Below, piece by piece: positions 27,957 to 36,318 of a stretch of 45,736 nucleotides of DNA. The notes under the pieces were generated by a model, which was not told where the DNA came from, searched no databases, and worked only from the letters and a program-made list of their open reading frames with translations. Position 1 is the stretch's first letter. Each line of letters begins with the position of its first letter. The stretch is from the NCBI GenBank assembly GCA_024685385.1, contig JAIKVV010000013.1:1-45736 (forward strand), written 5' to 3'. Made by a program: the position numbers and the translations under genes. Origin of the DNA: Saccharofermentans sp. GTDB lineage: Bacteria; Bacillota; Clostridia; Saccharofermentanales; Saccharofermentanaceae.

Positions 27957-28370
27957 TTATTTTTTGTCGACAGTCCCTTTATCCTTGTCTTCAGTCAACC
28001 TCGAAAGAGCCGTTCTGTATCCGCCCTTCGGATTAACGTAGCATTTCTTTACCCTTGCTATCGTGGTCGAAGAAACCGTGGTCTTGTTTCTCTTAACTCC
28101 TGCGGTTCCCAGATCTTCAGAATCAGGTGTCAGTTCCTTCAGGATTTCGTCATAGTTCTTTCCTTCATCAAGCAGTTTCACTATCTGCCATCTGTGAAGG
28201 AAGGAATAGATCTCGTTTACGGAACAAAGATCCCGGAAAAATGCATGAAGCTCATCCGGCCCGTTCATTGTCAGGATCGCTTTATAAAGATCCTCAAGAT
28301 CCGCTGCATCATCAGCATTGATCCCGGGAAGCAATTCCTGACCGAGTTTATCCTTTAAAGTATCACTCAT
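27957..28370 (-). CDS. YerC/YecD family TrpR-like DNA-binding protein
   Basis: A 137-residue protein matching the YerC/YecD family, which carries a TrpR-type helix-turn-helix. Recognisable parts are DLYKAILTMNGPDELHAFFRDLCS (residues 27-50, the dimer core), HRWQIVKLLDEGKNYDEIL (59-77), and STTIARVKKCYVNPKGGY (101-118, recognition helix and C-terminal motif). Typical family members have a compact TGxSxxTISRV turn; here residues about 81-99 form an extra charged stretch between the two helices. An Asp/Lys-rich tail follows. It sits 6 bp after a small membrane protein and about 35 bp before secA. Its targets are unknown. Confidence 0.85.
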   Translation of the reverse strand: MSDTLKDKLGQELLPGINADDAADLEDLYKAILTMNGPDELHAFFRDLCSVNEIYSFLHRWQIVKLLDEGKNYDEILKELTPDSEDLGTAGVKRNKTTVSSTTIARVKKCYVNPKGGYRTALSRLTEDKDKGTVDKK

Positions 28371-28376
28371 AGCCTT

Positions 28377-28610
28377 TTACTGCATAACTCCGGTGAAATA
28401 ATCCCAGATAGCGTCAAAATACCCGAAATACCAGAATACCACAACAGATGTAACAATCAAGACGACAAGGATCCCCACTACACATCTGGAGAAGAAAAGA
28501 TCCTTCTTAGCTTTGCGCAGAGTATCACCGACGGACAGTTCTTCGTGCCTGTCAGTCTTTATGCTTGAGTGTGCCAGCTTGGGGCGGCGAACTGAATTAG
28601 AATTTCTCAA
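28377..28610 (-). CDS. Small single-pass membrane protein, function unknown
   Basis: A 77-residue protein with a basic N-terminal half (NSVRRPKLAHSS, TLRKAKKDLFFSR) and one hydrophobic helix at about 47-68 (VVGILVVLIVTSVVVFWYF), then a short tail. It starts with TTG at 28610, supported by a perfect AGGAGG 8 nt upstream. The organisation suggests a cytoplasmic N-terminus and a short outside tail. No family is recognised. It is first in the probable yerC-secA transcript and has its own promoter candidate. Confidence 0.75.
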   Translation of the reverse strand: MRNSNSVRRPKLAHSSIKTDRHEELSVGDTLRKAKKDLFFSRCVVGILVVLIVTSVVVFWYFGYFDAIWDYFTGVMQ

Positions 28611-28640
28611 GGTATCATCCTCCTTTGAGCATACCCATAC

Positions 28641-28669
28641 ATGATACTATAATAATTATAATATTACAA
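28641..28669 (-). promoter_or_regulatory. Candidate sigma-A promoter for the yerC-secA unit
   Basis: Minus strand TTGTAA (28669-28664), 17-bp spacer, TATCAT (28646-28641). The predicted start lies about 24 nt before the TTG start with its AGGAGG site. The whole gap is very A/T rich. Confidence 0.5.
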
Positions 28670-28677
28670 AGGCAAAT

Positions 28678-29709
28678 TCAGTCTTGTGCAGATGCATCAT
28701 ATTTCCTGGATATTCCGTAATCCTTAATGTCCAGGATAACCCCTTTTGAAGCGGCATAATCCTTATATGATGCAAGCTTAGCCTTTATGTCGGGATCGCT
28801 GTTGGACGGAACTATAACAAGAAGCCTTTTGGACTTGATGTCATCAACAACATAGTCAGTCCCCTTGTAATTCATCTTGTCTCCCTTAAATTTGGCCAAT
28901 CTGTTTATATCATACTTGATGGACTTCCCCAAGCCTTTTCCGGAAACATAATCCGGAGCGGTAAGATCCATGGACAATATGGATGTTACATTGCCGTCGT
29001 CATAGATATCGGCTACGGGAAACATATATGGCAGATTTGCACCGTACCTGTCCCTGAAAAGCTGTCCTCTCTGAAAATTATCCTTGCTCCATATATCATC
29101 TTCTTCACCGTCAGATGCATCAGTTCCGTTAAGGAAAAGCGAAAAGTCACCGTAAACGGGAATCGAAGTAACACATGATCTCCCGACATCGCCAAGGATG
29201 GTGCTTATCCTGTAATCAACGGTCATGAATATCACATTATGATTATCATCAATATCGAAATTGACATTGATATATTCCGGCAAAAACAGATCTGACCCGT
29301 TATTGCGTTCTTTATAACCATTGGCGATATCCCCGGCAGCCCTTTGAGCCAATACTCCCTCCATGATGAGTTCCCTTATCGAGCCTCCGCTTAGATCATC
29401 TGCAGCTATTCCTATCTTGCTGATCGCTTTTACTGCATCAAACGCCTTGGAAGTAACCGATGATTTTATCTCACCGTCAGGCAGCGCATTGCTTACAGTC
29501 GAGACAATATCTCCCGCAGTGGTGATCACAGGAAACAAAGCCGCCAGTTTTTCCGATGTCTGCTCGCAGGATCTTTGCATAAGGATATCTGCCCTTACAA
29601 AAGCGATTATGCTGACCATTGCCGTGATAAACACGAGCAAAACAGAAAAAGATATGGCTCCCTCCAGAGAAGCAGATCCTATTCTTGCACCTTTTTTATT
29701 GATCTTCAT
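28678..29709 (-). CDS. TadE-like pilus or secreted membrane-anchored protein
   Basis: A protein of 343 residues with a short basic start, then SASLEGAISFSVLLVFITAM, a hydrophobic helix with the Glu placement typical of TadE/pseudopilin N-termini. The rest (about 300 residues) should be extracytoplasmic and shows no named catalytic motif; a C-terminal part contains SKRLLVIVPSNSDPDIKAK. I chose the ATG at 29709 because of the GGGAGG 6 nt upstream; it overlaps the stop of the preceding TadG-like gene by 14 bp. TadE proteins usually are minor components of type IVc (Tad) pili, but no TadA/B/C genes lie in the window. Confidence 0.7.
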   Translation of the reverse strand: MKINKKGARIGSASLEGAISFSVLLVFITAMVSIIAFVRADILMQRSCEQTSEKLAALFPVITTAGDIVSTVSNALPDGEIKSSVTSKAFDAVKAISKIGIAADDLSGGSIRELIMEGVLAQRAAGDIANGYKERNNGSDLFLPEYINVNFDIDDNHNVIFMTVDYRISTILGDVGRSCVTSIPVYGDFSLFLNGTDASDGEEDDIWSKDNFQRGQLFRDRYGANLPYMFPVADIYDDGNVTSILSMDLTAPDYVSGKGLGKSIKYDINRLAKFKGDKMNYKGTDYVVDDIKSKRLLVIVPSNSDPDIKAKLASYKDYAASKGVILDIKDYGISRKYDASAQD

Positions 29710-31099
29710 AGAAAGCCTCCCTCGCATACAATTGATATTTCCTTGCGTAATCAAGCTCGTAACTGCCGTAATCCGTTACGGCAGTTACTGCGATAAACAT
29801 TTCCCCGTAATCGCGCTTCAGGACTTCGAGCATCCTTGGCATCGTCAGCTGATGAGGAGAAAGCAATGCAAAAGAAAACATGAAATCCCTGTATCCGAGT
29901 TTTACAAACTCCGTATCATTCTCTTTAAATACCGAAATCCTCTCGCCGTTATTGACCTTGTGAACATCTTCCATCGCCAATATGGAAGCGCAGAGACCGG
30001 TCAGGAACATTTCCATCGCTTTCGGAGGGATTTCCACCGTGCCTTCACTTATTGCAGCAATAACTTCACATAAGACAAGAGCTACTACCGTTATTACCGA
30101 CTGGAACTTCTTATCCTGGCGGAGTTTAAGGAATTCTATTCCCGAAAGAGCACCATGCATAAGCAGATTCAAGGATGCGCAGGCAGCAGTGCCGTTGATC
30201 CCGGTTATAAGATATTCTGTATCATATTCGTTTCCGCTGTGAATGGACGAAAAAGGCGTTCCGTTTATGCTCTTATCTTCTTCATTCGGGAGTCTGCAGT
30301 CGAAGTTATAAGCAGCATAATGTGCGCTGTAAAGCTGCATTCCGGCCAGTTGCCCTATATCAGAGCAATTATCGTTATATTCCTTAAAAGCGTTCAAAGA
30401 CCTGATCATCCAGCCCGAGTCTCCGAGTGAGATATTGATGTCAGTATCTTTAAGGTCATTCTTATCATCCTTAAGACCCTGTCTGAAGGTATCAAATATC
30501 TCTTCATTTTTAAGGATACCTGAAATGTCTATATTCTCATCAATATTCGAAAGGATCTCTTCGAGTTTTGCAGCACCGTTTAAGATCTCCGTAAGATAAC
30601 CGGATGCCTTGCTTCCCTGAAACTGCTTTAGTTTATCGATCATCCCGGTCTTATCCATCTCACGGATCACTTCACCGAACTGTGTAACGAGCATGCTTCC
30701 TGCGATCCCCGGCATCCTGTATCCGTAATACTCGGCAACAGCCCTCTTAAGGCAGTCAACATCAAGGCTTTCAGGCCCGTATACCGTAAGCTCGTTGCCA
30801 CCGCTGTAGCCGTTTGCTTCGAGGACACGGTTGAAGATCTCATCATCAACATCATTAAGCGAAAACGCGTATATCCCATAAACATCAAAGAGTTGTCTGT
30901 TATAGTCTGCAAGGATACATTCCGCCTCAGCCTTTAGAGCCCTGTTTACTGCAAGCCTGTGATCCAGATCCCAGACAAATGCAACGAATGTGCTTTCCAC
31001 CAGGATCAGGGCTGATAAGATCACTGCGAGGAATAAGGTGATGCCTCCCTTTTTGTTTCCGGGACGGTTCAATGACCGCCACTTCCTGGCGGGGCGCAT
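29696..31099 (-). CDS. TadG-like/DUF5702 membrane-anchored protein
   Basis: A 467-residue protein with a basic leader (RPGNKKG), an N-terminal helix GGITLFLAVILSALILVES, and the motif NRALKAEAECILADYNRQLFDVYGIYAF, which matches the DUF5702 type found beside TadE genes in Clostridia. The large remainder is likely outside the membrane, with a further hydrophobic stretch near FQSVITVVALVLCEVIAAI. The ATG at 31099 shares its A with the upstream stop (TGATG) and has GGAGG 6 nt before it; a GTG at 31102 is less well spaced. It is the middle gene of a three-gene TadE/G set. Confidence 0.75.
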   Translation of the reverse strand: MRPARKWRSLNRPGNKKGGITLFLAVILSALILVESTFVAFVWDLDHRLAVNRALKAEAECILADYNRQLFDVYGIYAFSLNDVDDEIFNRVLEANGYSGGNELTVYGPESLDVDCLKRAVAEYYGYRMPGIAGSMLVTQFGEVIREMDKTGMIDKLKQFQGSKASGYLTEILNGAAKLEEILSNIDENIDISGILKNEEIFDTFRQGLKDDKNDLKDTDINISLGDSGWMIRSLNAFKEYNDNCSDIGQLAGMQLYSAHYAAYNFDCRLPNEEDKSINGTPFSSIHSGNEYDTEYLITGINGTAACASLNLLMHGALSGIEFLKLRQDKKFQSVITVVALVLCEVIAAISEGTVEIPPKAMEMFLTGLCASILAMEDVHKVNNGERISVFKENDTEFVKLGYRDFMFSFALLSPHQLTMPRMLEVLKRDYGEMFIAVTAVTDYGSYELDYARKYQLYAREAFYEDQ

Positions 31100-31377
31100 C
31101 ACAGGCCTCCCACTGAATCATAAATGATCCTGTAATTGTCAGAAACACCCGATAACAGCGTGCAAAGATCCTCCGGCGAAGAGTTTACCGAATCAACTCC
31201 GCCTATGTCTTTGCTTGCAAATATCCCTTCTCCTTCAGACATATAATCGATCTCTCTCATACCGGTACCGGTCTTGCGGAAACTGTCAACCGTAACTTCC
31301 TGCGAACCGGTAATAAGGAAAGCGATTATGAATAAGATTAAGGTAAAAACCACTGAATACTCTATACTTGAACCCAT
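31099..31377 (-). CDS. Small TadE-like protein
   Basis: A 92-residue protein that starts MGSSIEYSVVFTLILFIIAF, a short leader and hydrophobic helix with an early Glu, as in TadE-like or pseudopilin subunits. A short polar domain follows (SFRKTGTGMREIDYMSEGEG). The ATG at 31377 follows an ideal GGAGGTGAT site. It is first in the TadE/G operon and overlaps the next start by one base. Function in pilus assembly or secretion is inferred only from the N-terminus and context. Confidence 0.7.
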   Translation of the reverse strand: MGSSIEYSVVFTLILFIIAFLITGSQEVTVDSFRKTGTGMREIDYMSEGEGIFASKDIGGVDSVNSSPEDLCTLLSGVSDNYRIIYDSVGGL

Positions 31378-31439
31378 ACGATCACCTCCGTTTTTTGGTA
31401 TACAGATATCATCCGACATCAGGAGGAAAAAAATAACTA

Positions 31440-31491
31440 CAATCGTCTCACAAAATCGGAAAAATACGGCAAAAAAACTTACAAAAACTAC
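31440..31491 (-). promoter_or_regulatory. A-tract motif upstream of the TadE/G operon (copy B)
   Basis: In plus-strand view: CAATCGTC (31440-31447), CGGAAAAATACGG (31457-31469), then CGGC-A7-CTTA-CAAAAACTAC (31467-31491). The last block is the same as at 11062-11084 apart from one inserted C and G changed to TA. CAATCGTC is shared too. Orientation to the downstream operon is the same as in copy A. The 165-bp gap between the pheT terminator and the first Tad gene holds this motif and no gene; no clear -10/-35 pair was found in it. Confidence 0.45.
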
Positions 31492-31542
31492 AAATTGTAT
31501 GGAAGTCTAGTAATACACAGGGAATACTATATTTTTCTGCAT

Positions 31543-31592
31543 AAAAAAGCCCCGCAAGCTGCCGACATAACAAAGGCAGGCACTGCGGGGCT
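31543..31592 (-). terminator. Intrinsic terminator of pheS-pheT
   Basis: On the minus strand AGCCCCGCA (31592-31584) pairs perfectly with TGCGGGGCT (31556-31548), enclosing a second inner stem (GCCTGCC with GGCAGC), followed by a T-tract. It begins 16 bp after the pheT stop and separates pheST from the TadE/G operon. Confidence 0.9.
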
Positions 31593-31608
31593 GTTTATCT
31601 ATTTTGCT

Positions 31609-34044
31609 TTATCTTAACTTGGCATTATGCTCTTTATCGAGCGCGGAAAGTACATCATCATAACTGGGAGCGATATCACTGTCATTTAATGTCTTATCAT
31701 CTGCCCTGAACACAAGAGAGATGGCAACGGATTTGTTGTCACCGAGTTTCTCGTCTTCATAAACGCTCAAGAATCTGACATCCTTAAGGAACTTTCCGCC
31801 GGCTTTCTTTGCAGTCTTTATGAGCTGGCCTGCTTCAACCTTTCTGTCAACGATAAGGGAAAGGTCTCTCGTGATAGCCGGGAACCTGGGCAGCGCCTTA
31901 TAAATGCGGTTAGACTTAGCTGCATCGATGAGCTTTGTCATATCAATATCGAAGATACAGAGTTTCTCGGGACAATCGAAATTATCAGCCGTCTCGGGAT
32001 GGATTATGCCGATAACGCCTGCAGGTCTTCCGTTAACGGAAAGTGTTGCCGTACGGCCGGGATGGAAAACCGGGTTATCGGTCAGTTTTTCGAAACTGTA
32101 GGACCTGATGCCGAGCACAGTAAGCAGTTCCTCGATAACGCCCTTTACTTCATAGAAGATATCGGCGCTGTCACAGGAACTGTCGGTATCGTAGGAGAAA
32201 CCGCACAAAGTCCTTCTCTCGTCAGGCAGTTTGGAAGGATCCTCATCAGGAAGATAAACGTAAGCTACTTCGAAAACGCCTGTTTTCGTTGTGCCTCTGT
32301 TAGCGTTACGTGATGCGATCCTTAACATAGAAGGGATCATCGATGTCCTCATGACGGAAGAATCGTCACCCAGAGGATTGGATATTACGACCTGTCTTCT
32401 GAGAGAAGAATCAGCAGGAAGTCTTAACTTATCAAGATCAGAAGGCGACTCGAAAGAATATGTGATGGCTTCGTAGAATCCGCAGGAAACAAGAGTGTCT
32501 CGGACTTTCTCCGTAACTGTCTGTTCCTTATTGCGTCCACCCAGAGTCGTCTCTTTGCCTGAAAGAAGAGTTGCTTCGATCTTGTTATATCCGTAGAATC
32601 TTGCAACTTCCTCAGCAATATCAGCTTCTGCAAGAAGGTCGGGACGGAACGTCGGCGGGATTACCATACGGACTCCGTCTTCTTCAGCAAATGTACAGCC
32701 TAATGCAGTCAATGTATCGGTCATGAAAGATTCTTCGGCATTGATCCCGAGGAATTCATTGAGCTTTGCGGGACGGAAAGGTATGTGATTAACGGAAAGT
32801 TTTGTGGGATAGTTATCGATAACACCCTTGCAGACCTTACCGCAGCCCAGGAGTTCCACCAGTTCGCAAGCCCTGTCAAGAGCGCGCATCGTGTTCTCGG
32901 GATCAAGGCCTTTTTCGTAACGGGATGAAGACTCAGTTCTGAGACCGTTTTTGATAGCAGTCCTTCTTACGGAAACTCCGTTGAAAGTAGCGCATTCGAA
33001 GAGGATCTCTTTCGTCGTGGGAAGAACTTCGGAATTAGCGCCGCCCATGACGCCTGCCAGAGCGCAGATCTTCTCTTCATCTGCGATAACCAGCATATCG
33101 GATGTGAGAACATGCTCATTAGCGGCCTCATTATTGTCAAGAGTCTTAACGATCTCTCCGTCCTTGGCACGCCTTACGATGATGTGGTTATTGGCAAGGT
33201 AATCAAGGTCAAACGCATGCATAGGCTGACCTAATTCAAGACAGACATAGTTTGTGATGTCAACGATGTTGTTAATAGGTCTCATGCCTGCGGCAAGAAG
33301 ACGCTCTGCCATCCAGTCGGGCGAAGGTCCGATTACAACGTCCTCAACGACTCTGGAGCAATATCTGTAGCAAAGGTCGGGATCTTCAATATCGATCTTT
33401 GCGATATCATTGATGTCACGTGTTCCTTCAAACTTCAGTTCGGACTTTACGGGACGGAAAGGCTTGCCCAAAGTTACGGCAGCCTCCCTGCCAAGGCCCT
33501 CAATGGAGAAGCAGTCGGGACGGTTGGAAGTGATCTCGAAATCAAGAGTTACAAGGTTATCGAGATTCAATATGTCACGAAGGTCGTCTCCGACTTCCGG
33601 AACGGGATCCAGATCTTTAAGATCCCAAAGTCCGTAAACGTCGGCACCGGGCTTGCCCGCAGCTGCTGCACCCAATTCCTCGCCGGAACAGCACATTCCG
33701 AAACTCTCAACCCCGCGGATCTTTCCCTTCTTGATCGTGATCTCAGGCAGTTCTGCGCCAACGGTTGCAACGGGACAGACCATGCCCTCATATACATTGG
33801 GCGCGCCGCATACGATCTGAACATCATGACCGTATTTGTCTCCGAGATCTACCTTCAGGATGTGAAGATGATCAGAATCGGGATGCTCGGCAACTGTTAA
33901 GATCTTGCCTGCAACGACGCCTGAGAGTTTACAGTCGATAATCTCTTCGACCTTGGAACCGGACATCGTAAGAGCATCGCCCAATTCCTTGGCCGAAACA
34001 TCGATATCCGTGAAATCTTTAAGCCAGATAACAGGAGCTTTCAT
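31609..34044 (-). CDS. pheT: Phenylalanine-tRNA ligase beta subunit
   Basis: The 811-residue beta chain of the alpha2-beta2 synthetase that charges tRNA-Phe. The domains in order are: an N-terminal EMAP/tRNA-binding OB-fold (VAGKILTVAEHPDSDHLHILKVD), the B3/B4 editing region that hydrolyses Tyr-tRNA (with ALAGVMGG and ESSSRYEKGLD), B5 helical domain, the inactive synthetase-like core, and a C-terminal ferredoxin-fold anticodon-binding domain (LPRFPAITRDLSLIVD). Length is typical of the bacterial form. It follows pheS by 19 bp and is followed by a terminator. Confidence 0.98.
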   Translation of the reverse strand: MKAPVIWLKDFTDIDVSAKELGDALTMSGSKVEEIIDCKLSGVVAGKILTVAEHPDSDHLHILKVDLGDKYGHDVQIVCGAPNVYEGMVCPVATVGAELPEITIKKGKIRGVESFGMCCSGEELGAAAAGKPGADVYGLWDLKDLDPVPEVGDDLRDILNLDNLVTLDFEITSNRPDCFSIEGLGREAAVTLGKPFRPVKSELKFEGTRDINDIAKIDIEDPDLCYRYCSRVVEDVVIGPSPDWMAERLLAAGMRPINNIVDITNYVCLELGQPMHAFDLDYLANNHIIVRRAKDGEIVKTLDNNEAANEHVLTSDMLVIADEEKICALAGVMGGANSEVLPTTKEILFECATFNGVSVRRTAIKNGLRTESSSRYEKGLDPENTMRALDRACELVELLGCGKVCKGVIDNYPTKLSVNHIPFRPAKLNEFLGINAEESFMTDTLTALGCTFAEEDGVRMVIPPTFRPDLLAEADIAEEVARFYGYNKIEATLLSGKETTLGGRNKEQTVTEKVRDTLVSCGFYEAITYSFESPSDLDKLRLPADSSLRRQVVISNPLGDDSSVMRTSMIPSMLRIASRNANRGTTKTGVFEVAYVYLPDEDPSKLPDERRTLCGFSYDTDSSCDSADIFYEVKGVIEELLTVLGIRSYSFEKLTDNPVFHPGRTATLSVNGRPAGVIGIIHPETADNFDCPEKLCIFDIDMTKLIDAAKSNRIYKALPRFPAITRDLSLIVDRKVEAGQLIKTAKKAGGKFLKDVRFLSVYEDEKLGDNKSVAISLVFRADDKTLNDSDIAPSYDDVLSALDKEHNAKLR

Positions 34045-34063
34045 ATATTTTCATTCCTCCCTA

Positions 34064-35095
34064 TCACTTGAATTGTTCTAAGAATCTGACATCGTTCTCA
34101 TAAAGAAGTCTGATGTCATCTATTCCATAGCGGCCCATGGCAGTTCTCTCAACGCCGATACCGAAAGCAAATCCGCTGTATACTTCAGGATCGATACCGC
34201 AGTTCGAGAGGACTTCGGGATGAACCATACCTGCACCCAGGACTTCTATCCAGCCTTCATTCTTGCAGACGCGGCAGCCGCATCCTCCGCAAGACCAGCA
34301 TGTAAGATCGACTTCTACCGAAGGTTCGGTAAAAGGAAAATGGTGAGGCCTCAATCTGATCTCGGTATTATCACCGAACAGTTTCTTTGCGAAAAGCCTT
34401 AACGAACCGACAAGATCGCCCATAGTGACGCCCTTGTCGACAACAAGTCCTTCGATCTGGTGGAAAACGGGCGAATGCGTGGAATCCAAAGCATCGGATC
34501 TGTAAACCTTACCGGGGCAGATGACCTTGATCGGGGGTTTTGTCTGTTCCATGATCCTGATCTGCATTCCGGATGTCTGCGTGCGCAGAAGGATGTTGTC
34601 GTTAATGTAGAACGTATCTTGTGTATCCCTTGCAGGATGTCCTTCAGGGATCCTCAGGAGTTCGAAGTTATATTTGTCATACTCGACCTCAGGGCCTTCG
34701 CCGATGGAATAACCCAGACCAAGGAAGATATCGCAGATCTCATTGATGGCCATGTTAAGAGGGTGTCTTGAACCTGCACCTTTAAACGAAGAGGGCAAAG
34801 TAACATCGATTACTTCGCGGGCAAGCTTCTTGCTGCCTTCCTCAGCCTTGATCCTGGCTGTGACTTCCTCCAGTTTTTCCTCCATATGAGTCCTGACTTC
34901 ATTGGCGATCTTACCGATCTCAGGTCTTTCCTCAGGGGTAAGCGCACCCATGCCGCGCAATACTCCGGTCAAAGAACCCTTCTTTCCGAGATAAGCTACT
35001 CTTAACTTCTCGGCACTGTCAGAATCAGAAATTCCGGCAATGTCTTTATCGAATTCATCGCGTAAAGCCAGCAACGATTCTTTCATTTCACTCAT
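34064..35095 (-). CDS. pheS: Phenylalanine-tRNA ligase alpha subunit
   Basis: The catalytic 343-residue alpha chain of PheRS. An N-terminal coiled-coil (about 1-90) contains [19 protein letters not shown]. The class II core has motif 2 around [19 protein letters not shown] and [23 protein letters not shown], and motif 3 [31 protein letters not shown] segment (about 270) is a Cys-rich insertion seen in some family members. The start has CGGAGGT upstream. A promoter lies in the 79-bp gap after the preceding gene, too short for a T-box leader. Confidence 0.98.
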   Translation of the reverse strand: MSEMKESLLALRDEFDKDIAGISDSDSAEKLRVAYLGKKGSLTGVLRGMGALTPEERPEIGKIANEVRTHMEEKLEEVTARIKAEEGSKKLAREVIDVTLPSSFKGAGSRHPLNMAINEICDIFLGLGYSIGEGPEVEYDKYNFELLRIPEGHPARDTQDTFYINDNILLRTQTSGMQIRIMEQTKPPIKVICPGKVYRSDALDSTHSPVFHQIEGLVVDKGVTMGDLVGSLRLFAKKLFGDNTEIRLRPHHFPFTEPSVEVDLTCWSCGGCGCRVCKNEGWIEVLGAGMVHPEVLSNCGIDPEVYSGFAFGIGVERTAMGRYGIDDIRLLYENDVRFLEQFK

Positions 35096-35151
35096 AGCAT
35101 GTAACCTCCGGGGTCGACTATAGTCTCGTCCTTAATAAAAACGCAAGTTAG

Positions 35152-35160
35152 AATATAGCA
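35152..35160 (-). promoter_or_regulatory. Extended -10 promoter for pheS-pheT
   Basis: Minus-strand TGCTATATT matches the extended -10 consensus at all but one base. A weak TTTTAA lies at the -35 distance. The leader to the pheS ATG would be about 50 nt, with no T-box or terminator. Confidence 0.5.
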
Positions 35161-35174
35161 CAATAATAAAAATA

Positions 35175-35834
35175 TTAAAAGAACGGATTATGGCTGATCT
35201 CAAATCCTATGTCCGAGAACGGACCGTGACCGGGATAAACCTTAAGATCTGAGGGCAGCGTTGCGAAAAAAGCAACCGATCTCATCATCTCGGCTTCACT
35301 TCCCGACTCGAAATCACATCTTCCTACGCTTCCCGCAAAAAGAGCATCACCCGTAAAGAGCGCTTTATCACTGATCTTCCCTGCCCAATATTCTTCAAAT
35401 AGTATCGATACTGAGCCTGATGTATGTCCGGGTGTGGAATAAATGCTTAATCTTAATCCGCCCTGTTCGTTTCCGCATATAAACTTGCCGTCAACCTCAA
35501 AGATGTCATCGGTTACATCTCTGAATGCCCTTCCACGAAAAGTGAGATCGGAGCAGTTTGCGGCCGGACGGGATAAAAGACCTTTATCCAATGGAGACAT
35601 ATATACGGGGATTCCGGGATACTTTTCATTCCATTCTTCCATGTAATACATGTGATCGAAATGGCCGTGAGTAACAAACACAGCAGAAGGCCCCTTCTTT
35701 TCGAATCTCTCCTTAACATCAGAACTTATTGTTTCGGGAGGACAGGAAGGATCAACAATAAAAAATGCATCCTGTGCTTCGACAAGATACATATTTGATT
35801 GAACGGGTCCCAGAGGGATTACATATATCTTCAT
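35175..35834 (-). CDS. Metallo-beta-lactamase fold hydrolase (glyoxalase II-like)
   Basis: A 219-residue cytosolic hydrolase with the dinuclear metal motif HGHFDH (about residues 56-61), a later HTSG with metal His (YSTPGHTSGSVSI), the bridging Asp in LFTGDALFAG, and the final metal His in VYPGHGP. This is the common small glyoxalase-II-like group in Firmicutes; the substrate (a thioester or other ester) is not deducible. It lies 11 bp after the degenerate methylglyoxal-synthase-like gene. That pairing is notable because glyoxalase II acts in methylglyoxal detoxification, but the neighbour appears catalytically dead. Confidence 0.88.
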   Translation of the reverse strand: MKIYVIPLGPVQSNMYLVEAQDAFFIVDPSCPPETISSDVKERFEKKGPSAVFVTHGHFDHMYYMEEWNEKYPGIPVYMSPLDKGLLSRPAANCSDLTFRGRAFRDVTDDIFEVDGKFICGNEQGGLRLSIYSTPGHTSGSVSILFEEYWAGKISDKALFTGDALFAGSVGRCDFESGSEAEMMRSVAFFATLPSDLKVYPGHGPFSDIGFEISHNPFF

Positions 35835-35845
35835 CTTAGGGGAAA

Positions 35846-36271
35846 TCAGTCCTCTTTGTCTTCAGGGAGATCAGGCTCTTCTGAATCAGTCCAGGTACGG
35901 TAATCGAGATAGCCTTGATCGATACCGACGATCAGGATCTCGGCACTGGCGATATTTGTGGCATAGGGGATGTTCTGTATGTCACAGGCATCAAGAAGGT
36001 CTTTTTGCCCTGCATCCTGATCATCGTGACCATCGTGAAGATAGATGACACAGTCGATCTCATTAAATTCAGCTCTTGAAGCAAGCTGCTTGAACCCGGT
36101 CGAATAATCAACAGAAAGGCCTGATACATCAAGACCTGCTGCCGAATTCAGCAGTTTGGCCGTGTTATAGATGGATATGAGCTGATGCTTCTCAAGCTGG
36201 CATCTGTATGCAATACAGAAATTGACGAGCAATTCCATCTTGCGGTTGTCAGCCATTAAAACTATCTTCAT
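35846..36271 (-). CDS. Methylglyoxal-synthase-like protein lacking the active-site residues
   Basis: A 141-residue protein whose fold pattern matches methylglyoxal synthase. It retains a family-like N-terminus (KIVLMADNRKMELLVNF) and the late motif NIPYATNIASAEILI (100-114). The functional motifs are lost. The early AHD reads ADN (7-9). The phosphate-binding TGTTG reads SIYNTAK (33-39). The catalytic Asp motif GGDQQIG reads STGFKQL (57-63), with Gly where Asp71 of E. coli would be. The DPxxxxPHDPD stretch reads HDGHDDQDAGQ (79-89). Enzyme activity is therefore unlikely; a regulatory or binding role is inferred. An acidic tail ends the protein. It lies downstream of PBP2 where many Clostridia have mgsA. 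CAGGAGA precedes the ATG. Confidence 0.75.
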   Translation of the reverse strand: MKIVLMADNRKMELLVNFCIAYRCQLEKHQLISIYNTAKLLNSAAGLDVSGLSVDYSTGFKQLASRAEFNEIDCVIYLHDGHDDQDAGQKDLLDACDIQNIPYATNIASAEILIVGIDQGYLDYRTWTDSEEPDLPEDKED

Positions 36272-36318
36272 CTATGTTCTCCTGTACCTTTTATCCTCGT
36301 GATCATACAAATCCACAC

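Noticed and set aside
28611..28677. A/T-rich inverted sequence after the TadE-like gene as a terminator
   Set aside because: The possible stem is almost only A/T pairs and is better explained by the promoter of the following gene.
35096..35174. Possible T-box leader for pheS-pheT
   Set aside because: The gap is 79 bp with no terminator hairpin and no room for the conserved T-box stems; only an extended -10 promoter is seen.
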